DNA of 64,000 nucleotides from Gyromitra esculenta (GCA_038503075.1 JBCAML010000001.1:1488001-1552000); one strand, 5' to 3'. Positions 44,243-57,604 are shown, counted from the stretch's first letter. The notes: a model not told the origin generated them from the letters alone. Made by a program: numbers and translations.

Positions 44243-45174
44243 ATGTCGGATCCCCACAATTCTTCAGTCGATGTCCCCAAGGGTCGCAAGGCCTTTATCC
44301 CGCTGGAGTATAGGGCCCTTTCCATCCCGACTGACCGACTGACCGCTCGCTAGAGTAGCCGCTAATTTATCCGCTTTCCCCACCCCTAGATGCAATCCCG
44401 AGTTGATGACCACCCTTGTCCACAATCTTGGTCTTACACCAACACTCGCCTTCCACGACGTCTTCTCCATCTCTGATCCGGAACTTCTTGCATTTGTCCC
44501 TAGACCAGCTCTTGCTTTACTGCTAGTCTTCCCTGTCTCCGAGAGTTATGAGCAGTTTCGACATCAGGAAGATGATGGGAAACCCGAATACCAGGGCAAG
44601 GGAGATGGAGAGGACCCAGTATGGTTCAAGCAAACCATCAAGAATGCCTGCGGTATGATTGGCGTCTTGCATGCGATTTCTAACGGTGCTGCACGAGATA
44701 TGATTGGTATGTGCCGTTTTATATTGCTTTGCGGGATGCCGAAATCTATCCTCCGAGAATAAGAAATTGGCAGGAAATTAATGTATTTGAATATATAAAG
44801 AATCCGATTCTTCCATCGGTAAGCTCCTCGCAAAGGCCCTCCCACTCCCCCCACCCGAGCGTGCCAAGCTTCTCGAAGACTCCCAAGAACTCGAAAATGC
44901 CCATAAGTCCGCTGCGGCCCAAGGTTCCTCCGCCGTTCCAGACGCAGAAGCCGACGTGGACCTCCATTATGTTTGCTTTGTCAAGTCTCGGGAGAGTAAC
45001 CATCTCTACGAACTTGATGGAAGAAGGAAAGGGCCGCTGGACAGAGGGTTTCTAGGCGATGAGGACGTCCTGGGCGAGAAAGCTATCAAGGTTGTTCAAA
45101 GTTTTATTGATAGAGAGAAAGAAAGTGGTCGGCTAGATTTCAGTCTTGTCACTTTGGCCCCAAGCTTGGGCTAG
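44243..45174 (+). CDS. Ubiquitin C-terminal hydrolase (peptidase C12, UCH-L/Yuh1 type)
   Basis: Cysteine protease that trims adducts from the ubiquitin C-terminus and so recycles ubiquitin. Exons 44243-44307, 44390-44706 and 44801-45174 join in phase to 251 residues, typical for the short UCH type without extra domains. Seen: FIPLECNPELMT at the N-terminus, LLLVFP, then KQTIKNACGMIGVLHAISN with the oxyanion Gln (Q103) and catalytic Cys (C109), the crossover-loop region LPLPPPERAKLLED, DLHYVCFV with the catalytic His (H183), and HLYELDGRRKGP with the Asp (D200). The catalytic set is therefore complete. The second intron ends in ATAAAG. The start is the only upstream ATG that splices in phase. 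Divergently placed from the receptor gene; no functional link is implied. Confidence 0.95.
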
Positions 45175-48100
45175 AGAAAAGACATTATTATCTCTTTAGA
45201 CATCGATTCTTTAGACATTGGGGGGAGATATCGACATATGACTACACCCCAATGAGCTCGAATATCCGATTTCTTCAGTGTTAAATTTTCACAGAGCAGT
45301 TCCCCCACGCATCTATATCTTATCACGTGCTAAGGGCAGAACAAAGGGTGGATTTAGTTATTGATTATTTACTCGTGCTTGGCTGAACTGTAATATCATC
45401 AACGTATTCAGGCGTGTGAGCGTATGACGGAGACTCCATCAAAAAAGAAAAGTCTATCAGCAGGAGGGGCTCCTATTAGTAGGCTCACTGGTACCTACGC
45501 TAAAAGTTGCTGTATCAAGATCGAGTACCATGCACGTGACCCTCAACGCCAAAAGTATTGAAATTCCAAGGTTGAGTTTATAGCTAGGTCTCTCTTTAGT
45601 ACTGCATACTATCCCATCCGCAGTGAATGAAGTTTACGTATCGTGTCTATCATGGCTGCCCAAACACCGAAGATGTTTGGTTTTGGCGGTGGGACGATTC
45701 CAGTAATCTCTCTCTCTCTCTCTCCGTGGAAAATAGGTCCGCCAAGACAGTCTAGAGCGGAAATCTATGAGCTCGGTGAAGTTCTTAATTGGTTTAGTTT
45801 TACACTGATACTATGTTCTTTAAGGGGAAATAGGAACCTCTCCCTCGCTAGACTGTTGTCTGAGATTTATGTACTATATATATAATGACACAGAGCGTCT
45901 GAACGGGGTACGTGCGCATACCGTTACCGTAGGCGAGGGCCGCGAGATGCCCTAAGTGGAAATAGAAGGCAGAAGGAAGGCAACCGTAGCAAAAATAGGG
46001 GGATGCTTCTCTTGCAACAGGCGGATTTTTGTTGTTTGTCTCGCATACGCCGGCGAAGTACCTACTTATGCCGTTATATTCGCTAATTTTTCCCTAACGG
46101 AAGCGTTCCCGGTGCAAGCCTTCGGAATTACAGCTCGTGACTATTATTCCCGCCCTATATACCAAACCACGCGTGGGTTGTCCCCGGCTCGTTGCGGGGT
46201 GAGCTGTGCATCTCATCGTGCTAGGTAGCCCTGTAGAGAGGCATCAGTGCGTCAGAACAGCATGCCAAGAAACGCTTATTTTTGAGCCTCCCAACCTTAT
46301 TTCCAGCACCGAGCCTCAACTACACGTATAAAACTGTCCTCCATAAAGTTAATTTATGCGCAAAGACAATGGACCCTATGTTGATAACCCTTCCCTAGAT
46401 GCCAATCTCTCTACATCCCTGACGTAGGGTTTTATAATAAGCTACACGTATCATTAATACGAGCAAGGAAATCAAAGTGTACATTTAAATTAGGTAATAT
46501 AGGGGTGTTTTTTTTTTTGTTTCTCTCTAAGAAGTTCCATTAGCATGTAGATCGCAGATGTTATTGTCGAGTGACAAACTATGATGGATAATTTACCCCA
46601 ATATCGTATGATCGGCTGAACGGCGACCAGACGGACTCCAATAAAATTTTCACAAAATGGCATCTGAGACAGAAGATCTGAGTATCATTTCACTGCTATG
46701 CTACATATTATCTTTTTCTAAATTACGATTAGGTATCGTGCTACCAGCAGTTTAGGTCCTAGCCAGGCTCGAGTTCTCGGCATAGAGTACTACATGTATA
46801 TAACCTATTCGCTTTAGGATTATTGGCGGATTGACGGACTGAATCGACTGTAGTTAATTACCTGGAGGGAAGTTATATCGAATCCGAATTAAGGTGGTTG
46901 AGACGCCGTGCATCGTTCAGCCTAGCTAGTTTGTGGTTACCAGACCACAAAAATTCCCACCCCAGGACTGGATATGGCGGCCGAGCGACGTGGTGAATTG
47001 GTCTCTGTAAGAAAGAGGCGAGGAAGCTTAAGGGGTCCACGCGGATCATGGAGCATCTGCTAACCAGAAAAAACCTGCCTTCTGGTCCAGAGCATTAAGC
47101 ATGAAAACTCTAGCGCTTCCACGGACCTATCTTAAAGCCACGGACTTTCTTCTCGGGCTACCGTGGGGACTTAAGAAGGCCATCCGGATGGATGCGCAAT
47201 CAGCTGGGAGCTTTGGGCATCCGCCTGAGTCTTTGCGGTATTCTGTAGAATGGCCCTATCTGGAAATTGCATTGCGCTGGCTTTGAAGATCTGGGGGCGG
47301 ATGGTCGGGTTGACTGAATAAGGTTTCCGGTAGAGGGCGTGTACTTACCCAGAGCCATGGGCACTAGCTATATCTTGATCCACCATCGAGGCCAAAGCTT
47401 CGGCATTTAAATTGGGGCCGTCGAGACTCGAGAGTGTAAGAATTTCGAAGCAATCGTCGGTATTTTCGCCGTGCTGGTCGCTTGGTCACTCTGAAGCCAA
47501 CCACGCATCTCAATGTATGACAGGGCAGGGTTATGTTTTCTGGACACTTGAAGAGCCTACATGTATATGTCTGCATTCGAATCGATACGAATAATATGTG
47601 TATTTATGAATCAACATTGCCCCCAAGCACGTTTAAGATTTATATCTTAAGAACGCCATAGCGGCTATCGATATGAAGCGCGTCGGACCATGTCTCCCAA
47701 CTTCTTCATGGAGTAGGTACTATAGGTGTGTTGATATCACTGACGAGTTCATGTGCTAGACAGCAATCACGGAAGGGACAAAAAGAGCCTCCCCAGAGCG
47801 TTGCTATCCTGGCGTCTATGATAATTATTGCTAGTTCTCCTGGAATGCTATCGTCAAATATTTGAATACCAGTAATCTATTATAGAGGGACTGGTGCGCA
47901 AGATTTCAGATTACCTGAGGAAGTTCGAGACACCAGGCTAGGCTTGAGTTTGCACATGTCGCGAGTATTTTACCGTAACTGCTTGTGATGACACGTGCCC
48001 AGTTAAATCCCATACACATACAGCTACCTCAGCCGATGCTTCAACTAACCAAAAACAAGATCAGTCTGTCTCTGAAGCGTTGCCAGAAACCTGCTCATTA

Positions 48101-49161
48101 TTTTATTGGGCTATTTATACTTTACTTCTGTTGTGCTTGCAGTCCCGGAAGCGAAGTTGTTTCCCGTGAGAGAAAGTGTGGGGGCCTCAGCGTACTGAGA
48201 TGTGATATGTAGCTTTCAAGTTACCTGCGATCGCGACGGGCCGGATCGGGATGCGCGGCTTTCTTTTGCTGCTCCACAGCGCATATGTGCTCTTTCCCTC
48301 ACTTGTCCTTTTGTTTTTTCGCTCACTTCTTCGGGTAGAGACTTCCTTTTAAAGCTGATCGTGATCAAGCTTTTTTTTTCCTTTTCGCGTGCTTTTTGCC
48401 GCAAGGTAACGGATTGTCTTCTCGGCATAGCAATCATTGGCCTTACTAGTATATCAGTACTTGGGAGCGACAGTTTGCACAACCTCGTGCTGAAAAACAG
48501 AATAGTCACAAACTTGCTCCTCTAGATACCTAACCTATCACAATAATCCTTGAACTCACCGATGCTGATGGGTGAGATAAGATTCGGAGATCAAGTTGCA
48601 TGAAATAAGGATAGTTCCCATGATACATCAAGTACTCGGGACAGGCAATAAGTACCCGTGAATGCAAGTTGCTGGAGGACTCAGTTGGTTGGGTGGTTCA
48701 GTAGAGTCCTATTGTTTGGCTGGTCAGAATAGCGTGCATACAGATTGCGTTTCCGGGTACTTTTGCCTACCTTGAGCATAAGGCGTATCTTAGTTTAAAT
48801 AAAACCTAATCACTTACCGATCCACCTACCTCACAACAGTACGAAAAAAAGAAGCGAAGAGAAGCGAAGAGAAACTATACCACAGTACAGTGCAGAAAGT
48901 AAGCCAAGGAAACTAGAAGCCAGTAGGAGGGAAAAATTCCAGTACTTTAGCCACCCAAAGCAAGAAAGAAAAAAGCACATAACTCCCCACCCTGTAGATT
49001 GTAGCAGAAAGAGAGAAATAGGGAGAGCTGAAGTTTTCCCGCCCAGCCTATCTACAATATTATATACACCGAATCTAGCTTTCTTATATGAAAAGCAGAT
49101 CCTAAAAACCCTAAAACAATCAAGAAATTAAGTAAAATTACATTGCATCGACAGACTTTGC
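45175..49161. other. 4-kb gene-free stretch between UCH and SCC2 genes
   Basis: No supported exon. It contains a TC dinucleotide run near 45710-45724, a T run near 46507, TACATGTA near 46792 and 47559, and a TACTCGGG-family element at 48633-48780. The 3' ends of both neighbours face into it. Confidence 0.6.
48633..48780 (-). mobile_element. MITE of the TACTCGGG family, copy 3 (inverted)
   Basis: It begins TACTCGGGACAGGCAATAAG and runs about 148 bp. Read on the minus strand it matches the element at 38702-38852 almost end to end, including the shared words GTACCCGTGAATGCAAGTTG and GGCTGGTCAGAATAGCGTGC. The right terminus is degraded (CCTTGAGCATA in place of CCCCGAGTACT). Confidence 0.8.
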
Positions 49162-52100
49162 CTACTCCTTCTTTGGCTTATGCAGTCTTGGCTTCGGCCT
49201 TTTCTTCACCCTTCCTTCTCCTTTGCTTGGAGTATTCGCCAACTTCCTCCTTTTCCCCTTCGAGCTTGGCGTTATCGGGACATGATGTTCCCCTAGTATC
49301 GTAGTCCCCATTCCGCCGCCTTCGTGATCGCTCTCCACCCCTGGGGTTAATCTATCACCAACCGCGTCGACATCATCGACATCATCCCCTTCTGCTGCAA
49401 GCTTGAATTCATTATCCACACTCAAAGTCTCCACAAACTCTCTGCATTGTCGTATCTGACCCTGGTTTGTTTCAAGATTCCTCATGGTGTCGCCAATCGC
49501 CTGCCATAAAGCCGTGCCGGTAACGTTTGTGTTGCGACTAGGGGCCTTGTTCATGTCCTTCGTGTTGACCTTATTGGCTTTGTAGTCACGGCTTTTATTG
49601 TCGTTCAGTGCGTAGAGTTTCCGAAGATAAGTTCTTGTCTCCCAAACCATCGCTAAAATTGCTGCAGCTGCAGAAAGTTTTCTTAGTTTCCCTGGGTCAA
49701 CAGTCATCAAACTTTTCTCGTTTTCAGGAACATCAATCTTGATGAAGAAAATATCCGTCTCAATCGAGTGTGCCACCGTCATCCCTGTGCCCGCAACAAC
49801 TCGTTCCATTGTCGTTACGACCTGATAAAGCTCATCGAGCGTCCCATATTCAAAGAATGCCAAGTTCTCAATAACGAACTTCGAATATTCGATATGATGT
49901 GGCAATTCCAGCTTCGGCGGCTCAAAATCCACACTTAGGGCTAAATTCCCTAGGAGTTTCTTTCGCACCTTACGACTTGATTTGACGATTTCGTAAAGTG
50001 GTCGCATTTTAGATACGAACGGGTTGGTCGTAGCGCCAGAACCGTCACCAATAACATTACGTTGGTAGAGGAAACAAGAACGTACTCCATCCATATACCC
50101 CCGCTCAACGATGGTCTCGTGTTTTGAGTGTAGCGTACGATGCTCCCTGTAAGATATACCTTGGATCGTTGCATTAGTCGAAGTCTCTAGCGCGACCAAA
50201 GCAGGTACACACTAAACCGGACACAGTCAGCATACAACCTCTCCAAGAGCCTAATACTTTGAAGGAACCAAGTAAACAGACCTCTTTGGGGTGCACCAAT
50301 CCTTGCCTTAAAATGCTCCCAATTACCTCCGTCGCAGTTAATGCATAAACGTCCTGACTAGCCATCGATATTTGAATAATGTTCTTCAAATACTTTTGCG
50401 CTAGGCTCGTGCTCACACCATCATTCTGGTTCTGGTTTGCTAGGTGTTCTAGCCGCCCATTGTTTTCCGTGTCATCGGGCTTATTGTCCTTCCCTTTCCC
50501 TTCGGCTTCTCCACTGCTAAGTTCACTCCGGATCTCTTCGCTTTGTAGGAAACCCCTGATCCCCACGAGTACCAGGTTCATCAGATCCTTATCTCCGGTC
50601 TCAAAGACCTGATCAAACGCTTTCAAGATATCCTTTTTCAAAAAGTGGCTTGCATAGGTCTGGCAGACGTAGCCTAGACTCTCTAGTGCAGCCTTTCTGA
50701 CAGAGGCATTGATCTCAGGGTCGCAGAAAGGTATGATAGTATCCGTGATTAAACCAGAGACCGATGAACCTTTCCATGCCGGGAAAGACGTTTTGAACAT
50801 ATCCGCCTGTTCTTCGAAGTTGCAGTGTTTGCCAAAAAGCCCAAGGATATGGAGCATGCGGACTAATCGGTTCACTTCAGCCTTAGCCTCGACAGGTTTA
50901 CCCTTGGATTTGAGAATATTCGTTAGACACGAAATCGTCACCCGAATAAGCCTTTCTGGGTTCTTCAAGACACCATTTATCGTCCAAAGACACGAGATAA
51001 CCTCTTTTAGCTCCTGTAAGCCCGCGCTATCAGCACCGCCGCCAACACCACATATGAAGCAAAGGTACAAATCCCAAACATACCGGTGAAGGTAACCTCG
51101 ATAAGTTCTTCAACAAGCTCTGCTGGACATTTGCCAAAAACCCACTGTGCAGATTCGATAATACCGGTAGCGCACACCCAAAGATGACAATAACAGACCG
51201 GAAGACATGTAAATCATCTAGTGCTGTTAGATTCTCAATGTAAGGTTGCAACATGATAAGCTGCTCGGGCGTAAAAAGCTTTGGACTTGCTCTCGCAAAA
51301 ACCGTCAGTGTTTGCAATGTGCTTTGTCTCTCGGCCTGTGTCTTGATATCAGCATATAGACCTTCCGCAGTTTCATGAGAAATCACTCACTTTATCAGAA
51401 TCACCTTGTCGGTCAAGGAGATCGTCACACATACTTCCAACCATTGTCTTGCACACCCTGAAGTTCATGGAACAGTTTTTCGTCTCTGGGTGTAGCAAGG
51501 ACTTAATGACATCATGTAAAACTGTCAACATCACTTCCTTTTGTACAACCTTGACAATGACAGCAACACGCTCGTTCACAATTAATTTCATCTGCGGGCT
51601 GATCTCAGTCTGAACCTGTGCTGCGGCGTCTGTATCCTCTTCTCCCATGTGACCATAAAAGGGCGTGATCCAGATCTCTTCAAATGTTTTTCTTGCCAAT
51701 TCCTACACGGAAAACCTCACTGTTAGAATTTTTTTCATCTCTAGACTCTTACGTATAAAAAAGAGAGCGCTATACCGAAACAACAGGATCATTATCTTTG
51801 ATTCTTTGTACCAACGCTTCAGCAATAGCAACCTTCACAACCTCCTTCTTGCTCCTCAAGTAAATATCCTTAAGAATCTTCATTGCCCTTTTCCTCACGC
51901 CCACACCCGCATCAGATGCACGCTCAAGAATATTTTTATAAACTTGATCTTCTAGTTCTGGCTGCAGCTGAATACATTTTCCGATAAGGTCTACTGCTGA
52001 ATCCCTGACCAATGGTGAAGGATCTTTTAGCCTTTTGATGATGAAGGGAACTACCTGCGGCCGTTTCAGTATTGTAGGATCTTTTTGAAGGAGCTGCAGA

Positions 52101-55100
52101 ATAGCTTTCAGTCCTTTACTCCTTGTAGTAGCCTGGTTGTCGTCAACGGAGCGGAGCAAACGATTAAGGATATGCTCAAACGACATGCAAAATGGCATAT
52201 GTAGCACCGTAAGCACGTAGGCCTGTCTCACTTGCGCTTGGGAGACTTTTTCCACATCACTGTTTTCGTAAATTTTGTTAGCCGCTCCATTGTAATCACC
52301 AGATATCACTCTGCAAGTAGTTGCTGGCAAAACTCACAAATCATCGTCGATCCAACTCTTATCCAACGTAATCCTCTTTAAGTTTCCGGCAACCCTCGCT
52401 AGCTCATCCTTCACGTCTTCGTCTTCGTCTTCGTCTCGCGCCTTCTCAAACAAGCTACAAATCCGTGCGCTCCACACCGTTAGATAATATCCACATGCAC
52501 TCTGTAGACTCCCATCACTCGACATCATCTGTAGTAGGTGTTCAAGGGCATATCTGAAAGGGCCCCCCCAATCAATCAACTCCTCCTCGATCGCCGTGGG
52601 CACGCTCCCACCACCAGCACCACCAATAGAACTCTCCAAGCACTTCTCCGTAAGTCCAACTATGTGGGCGTCGGCGGAATCACCTAGCCCTTCCCGGTTG
52701 CGATGGCTCTCCCTCAGGTGCACAACCACGTCACAGATCGCGCTCCCCATTAGGCCCAACAGGTCCAATGCCATCGACTTCGCAGGTGCCGTTTGTTTAT
52801 CCCCATCGACGATAGTGCACATGCTCCCAAGAATACTCCTCAGCAACACCTCTGCCCCCGGCCATTCTGGGGATCCTAGCACCGCGATAAAGTCCTCTGT
52901 AAAAATATCCATCAACACTCGATACGGTTGATCCCCCGTTTTTGTCGACTTCATTGCTCGTTGAACCAGGAAATTGACTACGTAAGCCGCGTTTTTCTGT
53001 GCACTGTCCAATAACGGATTCGACATCATATGTAGTCGGTCAACGACATCCATTCGATCAGCCCCATCTCCACTTTCTCCAACCTCCTGCGCTTCATCCT
53101 CATCCCTTTCTAACACTACTTCTCCATCCTCATCAGTGACCAGACCTTGCTTTCGTTTCCTTCCTTGATACGTCCCACTAGTCTGTACCAACCTCATGAT
53201 TAGTGCGCTAACCAGCTGGATATTCTTTCCCTCAACAAGCTTAAATTGTCGTGCGCTCTGCCGATTAACTGGCAGCTTCTCGAGACTAGTCAATATTTCA
53301 TCGAAGATGAATGTCCGCTGATCTGGATACCTGGCAAAGATCTTCGCAAGCACATCCATAGCTGCCACCCGGAATCTTTCAACCTTCTGCACACCAAAAG
53401 CCGAGTCCTTCTCATTTGAAGCATTTTCAATGAAGATGACCGAGACTGCAATAAATTCCATAGTCGTGATCGTGCCCTCTGTCACCTCTTCCATCGCAAG
53501 TAGCTTCGATAATAACGTGAATACACTTGTAATCTCATGTAGCAGTCCACCAAGAACTTTCTTGTGCGCCGCAGCCACCTTAAAAAGCACTTGTTTCTCA
53601 CCTGTCGATCTCATCTCAATCATGGGATTAACCATCGTCTCGATGTGATTCTTCAGCACATTCAACACCCCCGCCAGCAGATCTTCCGAGTATATTTGTT
53701 TCTCTTCCCTACCACCCACCATGATTCTGAGTACAGTCTTTGCCGTCTTTAATCCATTATCCACCACCCCCACCCTAACCAACCACTCCTCTGTTGCCGA
53801 CTCACTCTCGTCCTCCTTCACCATGACATCCGTGCTCTCCGCCTGTTTCAGCGAACTTTCACAGATCTTCTGCAGCCGCGCTAAATCATCCACTGGTATC
53901 TCACCAAACCGCGCAACGGATATAACTCTATGAATCGAATTCTCAAGCTTAACCTGAACAGCCGTCGCTAAACACGGATTCTCACCGCCCAATGTGCTCG
54001 CCATCCACATCTTCGAATTCTTTTCTACCACCCGGTCCGATGTGTCTGGTGAAAGGTTATCCTCGGCCTCAAAAATCGAATTAACGAATCCCTGCAGCCC
54101 TTTCAGTAGACTATCCGCCTTTGCTCTCTGGTCTACCCCTGAAGCCAACCGTTCTTCATCCTCCGCGTCGGAATGTGATCTCTTTCTTTTCCGGCTCTTG
54201 GAAGTGTTAACTGAGCCTACTGATTTGGTTTTGCGGAGCTGTTTGTCTAGATCTGCATGTTTCGCATACTGCGAACGATCGAATGTGGACGGTGGCGGGG
54301 GGATTTTGACGGCGTCGGCTTTCTGTGGTGTTGAGAAAGGGGGAGTGGGGGATTTGGTGTAGCCGTTTACTGGTTGTGGGGTTTCGAGCTTCTGAACTCC
54401 AAGATCTTCGGTCTTGAGTTGTTGGCTCTGGCTCTGGTTCTGGTTCTGGCTTTGGTATTGATGATGCTGTATTTGGCGATCTTGTATTTGCTGGTGGTAG
54501 GTTTGCATGGAACTAGGCTGATGGAACCCGTTTAACGGTGGTGTGGTAGGAGTAGGCCTAGACACTTGAGGCGATGCAGTTGGTAGCCTATTATTATTCT
54601 TGTAGCCGTGTTGATTCTGATAACTCTGTATTGGTGGTGCATATGATGTGTGATTAGGTGGCGGAACAGATCTAGGCCCAGGCGTTGACGGGGTAGGATC
54701 TATTATTTCCATATATACCATTATCAGAAATGAATTATTGGACTAAGAGGAGACAATTGAGAGCGGGACGGAGTAGAACGTTTTTGTGGCCGGATTTCAA
54801 TTATTGGAGCTGCCCTACATCGGAATGACACGCTGCTCTTATTCAATACCATCTCCCCAAACTTCCCAATCTTTGCATGTTTGAGAATCTCATTCTGTCC
54901 CTGCCCTAAACCGCCTCGGGACGACATGTAATCGTCTGCACCATTTCCGAGCGACTTAAACCGACTATATCCCCACCAATGGACCCTCCCGTCAGCACCT
55001 CCAATTCCCTATATGCCGTTGGAACGCGAAAAGCACAAATACTCACAATTCAGTGCCTCCTCCGGCTGCGCTCAGATGAGATGATATATCTGCCAAGTAC

Positions 55101-55421
55101 CTTCTAACGAATTTTGAATCCGAGTCATGCTGAGCCTCTCTATCTAGTTGATCGAGTGTTTGTCTAGACGTACGGCGCTCGGCCTCGGATGGAAAGATTG
55201 ATGTAGTGACGGTAGATGCGAGCGCGGGGAGTGGGATTATATCTACTCACAAACTATTAGTTATCGTTTTAAGCACGGCAAATGATCACTGCCGGGCGGT
55301 GAGGGGCCTTACCCGCTGAAAAGGGAACAACAGAGCTTAAGGGTGTGTATTGTAATGCATCGTCGACGTCGATAGGTGGGAGTCTTGACCTGCCCCATGG
55401 GTGATATTCGTTTCCATTCAT
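49162..55421 (-). CDS. SCC2: Cohesin loader subunit SCC2/Mis4 (Nipped-B)
   Basis: HEAT-repeat protein that, with Scc4, loads cohesin onto chromosomes and is needed for sister-chromatid cohesion and loop formation in the nucleus. Nine exons (55421..55313, 55242..55047, 54964..54819, 54699..52338, 52259..51776, 51702..51391, 51335..51084, 51013..50282, 50211..49162) give 1880 residues, the normal fungal size. The Scc4-binding N-terminus is seen as HPWG...DVDDALQYTPLSSVVPFSA and SSVSFRYPTPSTP. A Gln/Pro-rich linker and a KSRKRKRSHSD patch come next. Then come FEAEDNLSPDTS, LPVNRQSARQFKL, the HEAT block (DNQATTRSKGLKA, GVRKRAMKILKDIYLR) and FARASPKLFTPEQLIMLQPYI. The Nipped-B C-terminus follows (LVHPKECVPALVALETS, FVIENLAFFEYGT), with a Lys/Arg-rich tail. 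Exon 7 could instead begin six bases earlier, at 51341 (two more codons). Confidence 0.95.
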
Positions 55422-56353
55422 TCCGTTACTGTAATTCTTGGTTTTTTCTTTCGTGTTCTTTTTCGGTTTTTTATATATATATGAGGGGGAGATTGACTAA
55501 AAATAGGAAATTATATCAAGGCAATAATTTTCGTCGTCGTCGTCGTGTAAGTTTGAAGTGCAGCTTTTCCTACAGCCTCTGCATCCTCTCTGTAAGTGGA
55601 AATATCCTATTGATTCGAATCAAGCAGACACATCAAATTTCCCCATGCGCCCTCCGACAGCTTGCTTCCAGACTGCAGCGGTGGGCAGATAATGCGTTGT
55701 GTGAGGAAGGGAGGGGGGGTTGTTGTTGGGGGAGGTGGAGGAGGAGGCGAAGTTAAAACAAGGCAAACAAATCGGACTATTTCGCGCGTGGTAGGATGTG
55801 CAGACCACGGGTCGTGTCGACGTGACGAGCACCGGTTGGGAAAGGGAAAGAAGTAAAGGAAAGCGAGAAAACGAAGGGAAGGAGATGGAGGATTCTGTGG
55901 AATGGCGAGGATCAGTTAAAGCAACGCCATGAAGGCACGTTTGCTGCTAAAAGACGTGCAAAATTCCCGGTCGCGAAACCGTAGCCGCATTAGTGGCACA
56001 GGGCTAGGAGGGATGCTAGTGACCACGTTACACAGGGCGACGCTACGGGTTAGGGCCGAGTCATGACCAGTGAGTCGAGCGCTGTATTGTATGCACCATA
56101 CGCTCTAGGATGTTCAAATCGAGTGGCGTAGCAGCAAATTGTACTACGGGTATATAGGGGAGAAGGAACTGTGCAGCAGGGGCTGTCATATGTGGAGGGG
56201 TTATGAACGATCCCGGTCTAATAGCAAACGCCAGTTATAATTCAAGACAGTTACTCTACACAAGCCCGCCCGTTTTATATGGGTATCTCGGGTATCACTT
56301 CATCTTCATCTTCACCATCTTCCTTTTCTTTTTCCTCTCCTATCTTCCAATCT
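55422..56353. promoter_or_regulatory. Upstream region of SCC2
   Basis: About 930 bp between the SCC2 start and the stop of the next minus-strand gene. It holds a CGT trinucleotide run (on plus, near 55533), a G-rich tract near 55705-55745 and a TA-rich segment near 55473. No exon is seen. It should include the SCC2 promoter and the 3' end of the decapping-enzyme gene. Confidence 0.5.
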
Positions 56354-57604
56354 CTACTCTTTACTAGCTTCCCCTTCATGCCCCTCCTTTGCTGTTTTCT
56401 TGTCTTCCTCTCTATACTCTTCTTCATTCTCCGCCTCCGCCTCCGCCTCCGCCTTCTTCTTTCTTTGTCTCAACTTCTCAAACACTCCCTGCCAAAGTTC
56501 ACTCTCCTCGCCCAAGAAATATGTTAGTTCTATATCTGCAAACCCGGCGTCCTCACCACCAGCCATGCTATCTAGCTGGGAGATGATGTTTCCAAGAAGC
56601 AGAGCTTTGCCTGATGTTTGACCTACACCACCATCGTGTGCTATGGAGACGGCATGGATGTGGAGATGATAGTATGATGGTTGGTCTGTAATATGCGGGT
56701 CAGTAAGTTTGCTCTGATAGTACCAGTGCCTAGAATACACTTTTTTAAATAGTGGTCTTTAAAAACTCGAGGCCATAGGGCAAAATTGAGGGTAAATGAT
56801 GCTGGGAGCCTACAATGGATGTAGAGCTTAATTTGATCCTCTTCAATTGGATACTTCTGGCAGATACCCTCGACGATCTGCTTTTGAAGCATCTTCAGCC
56901 AAGGGACATGTTTCTTTTTCAAGTCTCGTAGGGATGTGATGTCACGCCTTTGTACTAAAGCCATGGTGTACATGCTCGCCATGGTTTTACGATCCCATTT
57001 CCTATCGCGTTGTCAACATGTCAAATACTAAGCCACCCGGGGTACTGGGTAAGAAAAAGAAAACTCACAAATCGGGCAGCAGGATAAACCCATCTTTTTC
57101 ATCAGTATTCTCGACAATTGTCGTTTCACTCTCTGCTTTGTGTTCCAGTATATTATAAACCCAGTTCAGCCTTCCCCCAATCCTCTTCTTCTCCACATAG
57201 GGCTTTACAAACTCCAGATAAATATCCGGTGTCTCTGTGACCATTCTCAAATTCTGTTGGCTATACTTTCTTATATGGGCTTCCGTTGCTGGATATATAA
57301 GAGTGATCTTCACATCAGCTCCACCGCGAGCCAGATCGTCGGGGGTGGTGGGAGATGACTGTGAGGCGAGGAACCAGTGGTAGATATCGTTTCGTTCCAT
57401 CAGTGACAGTGCAGGTAGCTTGGAGGTGTGGGGGAATTTTGCCAGGTTAAAATCGGTGACATTGAAGGCTGTCTTTTCGGCGATGAGGATGGCAGGCTGC
57501 GAATCAATTGTGCCAAGCAGGTTGACTGATTTGCGGCCTGTGTCTTGGTTGATGAGGAATTGGAATTGGAAGCGGCGGAGGGTTTCTTCTTCGGGGCGAG
57601 TCAT
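56354..57604 (-). CDS. DCS1: Scavenger mRNA-decapping enzyme (DcpS/Dcs1)
   Basis: HIT-family pyrophosphatase that hydrolyses the m7GpppN cap left after 3'-5' mRNA decay. Three exons (57604..57069, 57001..56814, 56685..56354) join in phase to 351 residues. The N-terminal domain-swap region has FQFQFLINQDTGRKSVNLLG and a long beta-rich part. The catalytic half has RRDITSLRDLKKKHVPWLKML (cap-binding region) and, across the second intron, LYIHYQPSYYHLHIHAV, which contains the HIT triad H248-x-H250-x-H252 with the middle His as nucleophile. GKALLLGNIISQLD follows. The C-terminal tail has an AEAEAEAE run encoded by a CCGCCT trinucleotide-type repeat and is Glu/Lys-rich and likely disordered. Without the second splice the HIT motif is split over two frames. 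Divergent from ATP25 with about 480 bp between starts. Confidence 0.94.

Noticed and set aside
51770..52330. SCC2 exon 5 beginning at about 52330 via a 27-nt intron
   Set aside because: 27 nt is too short. A 78-nt intron to the CAG acceptor at 52260 has a GCTAAC branch site and keeps the family alignment.
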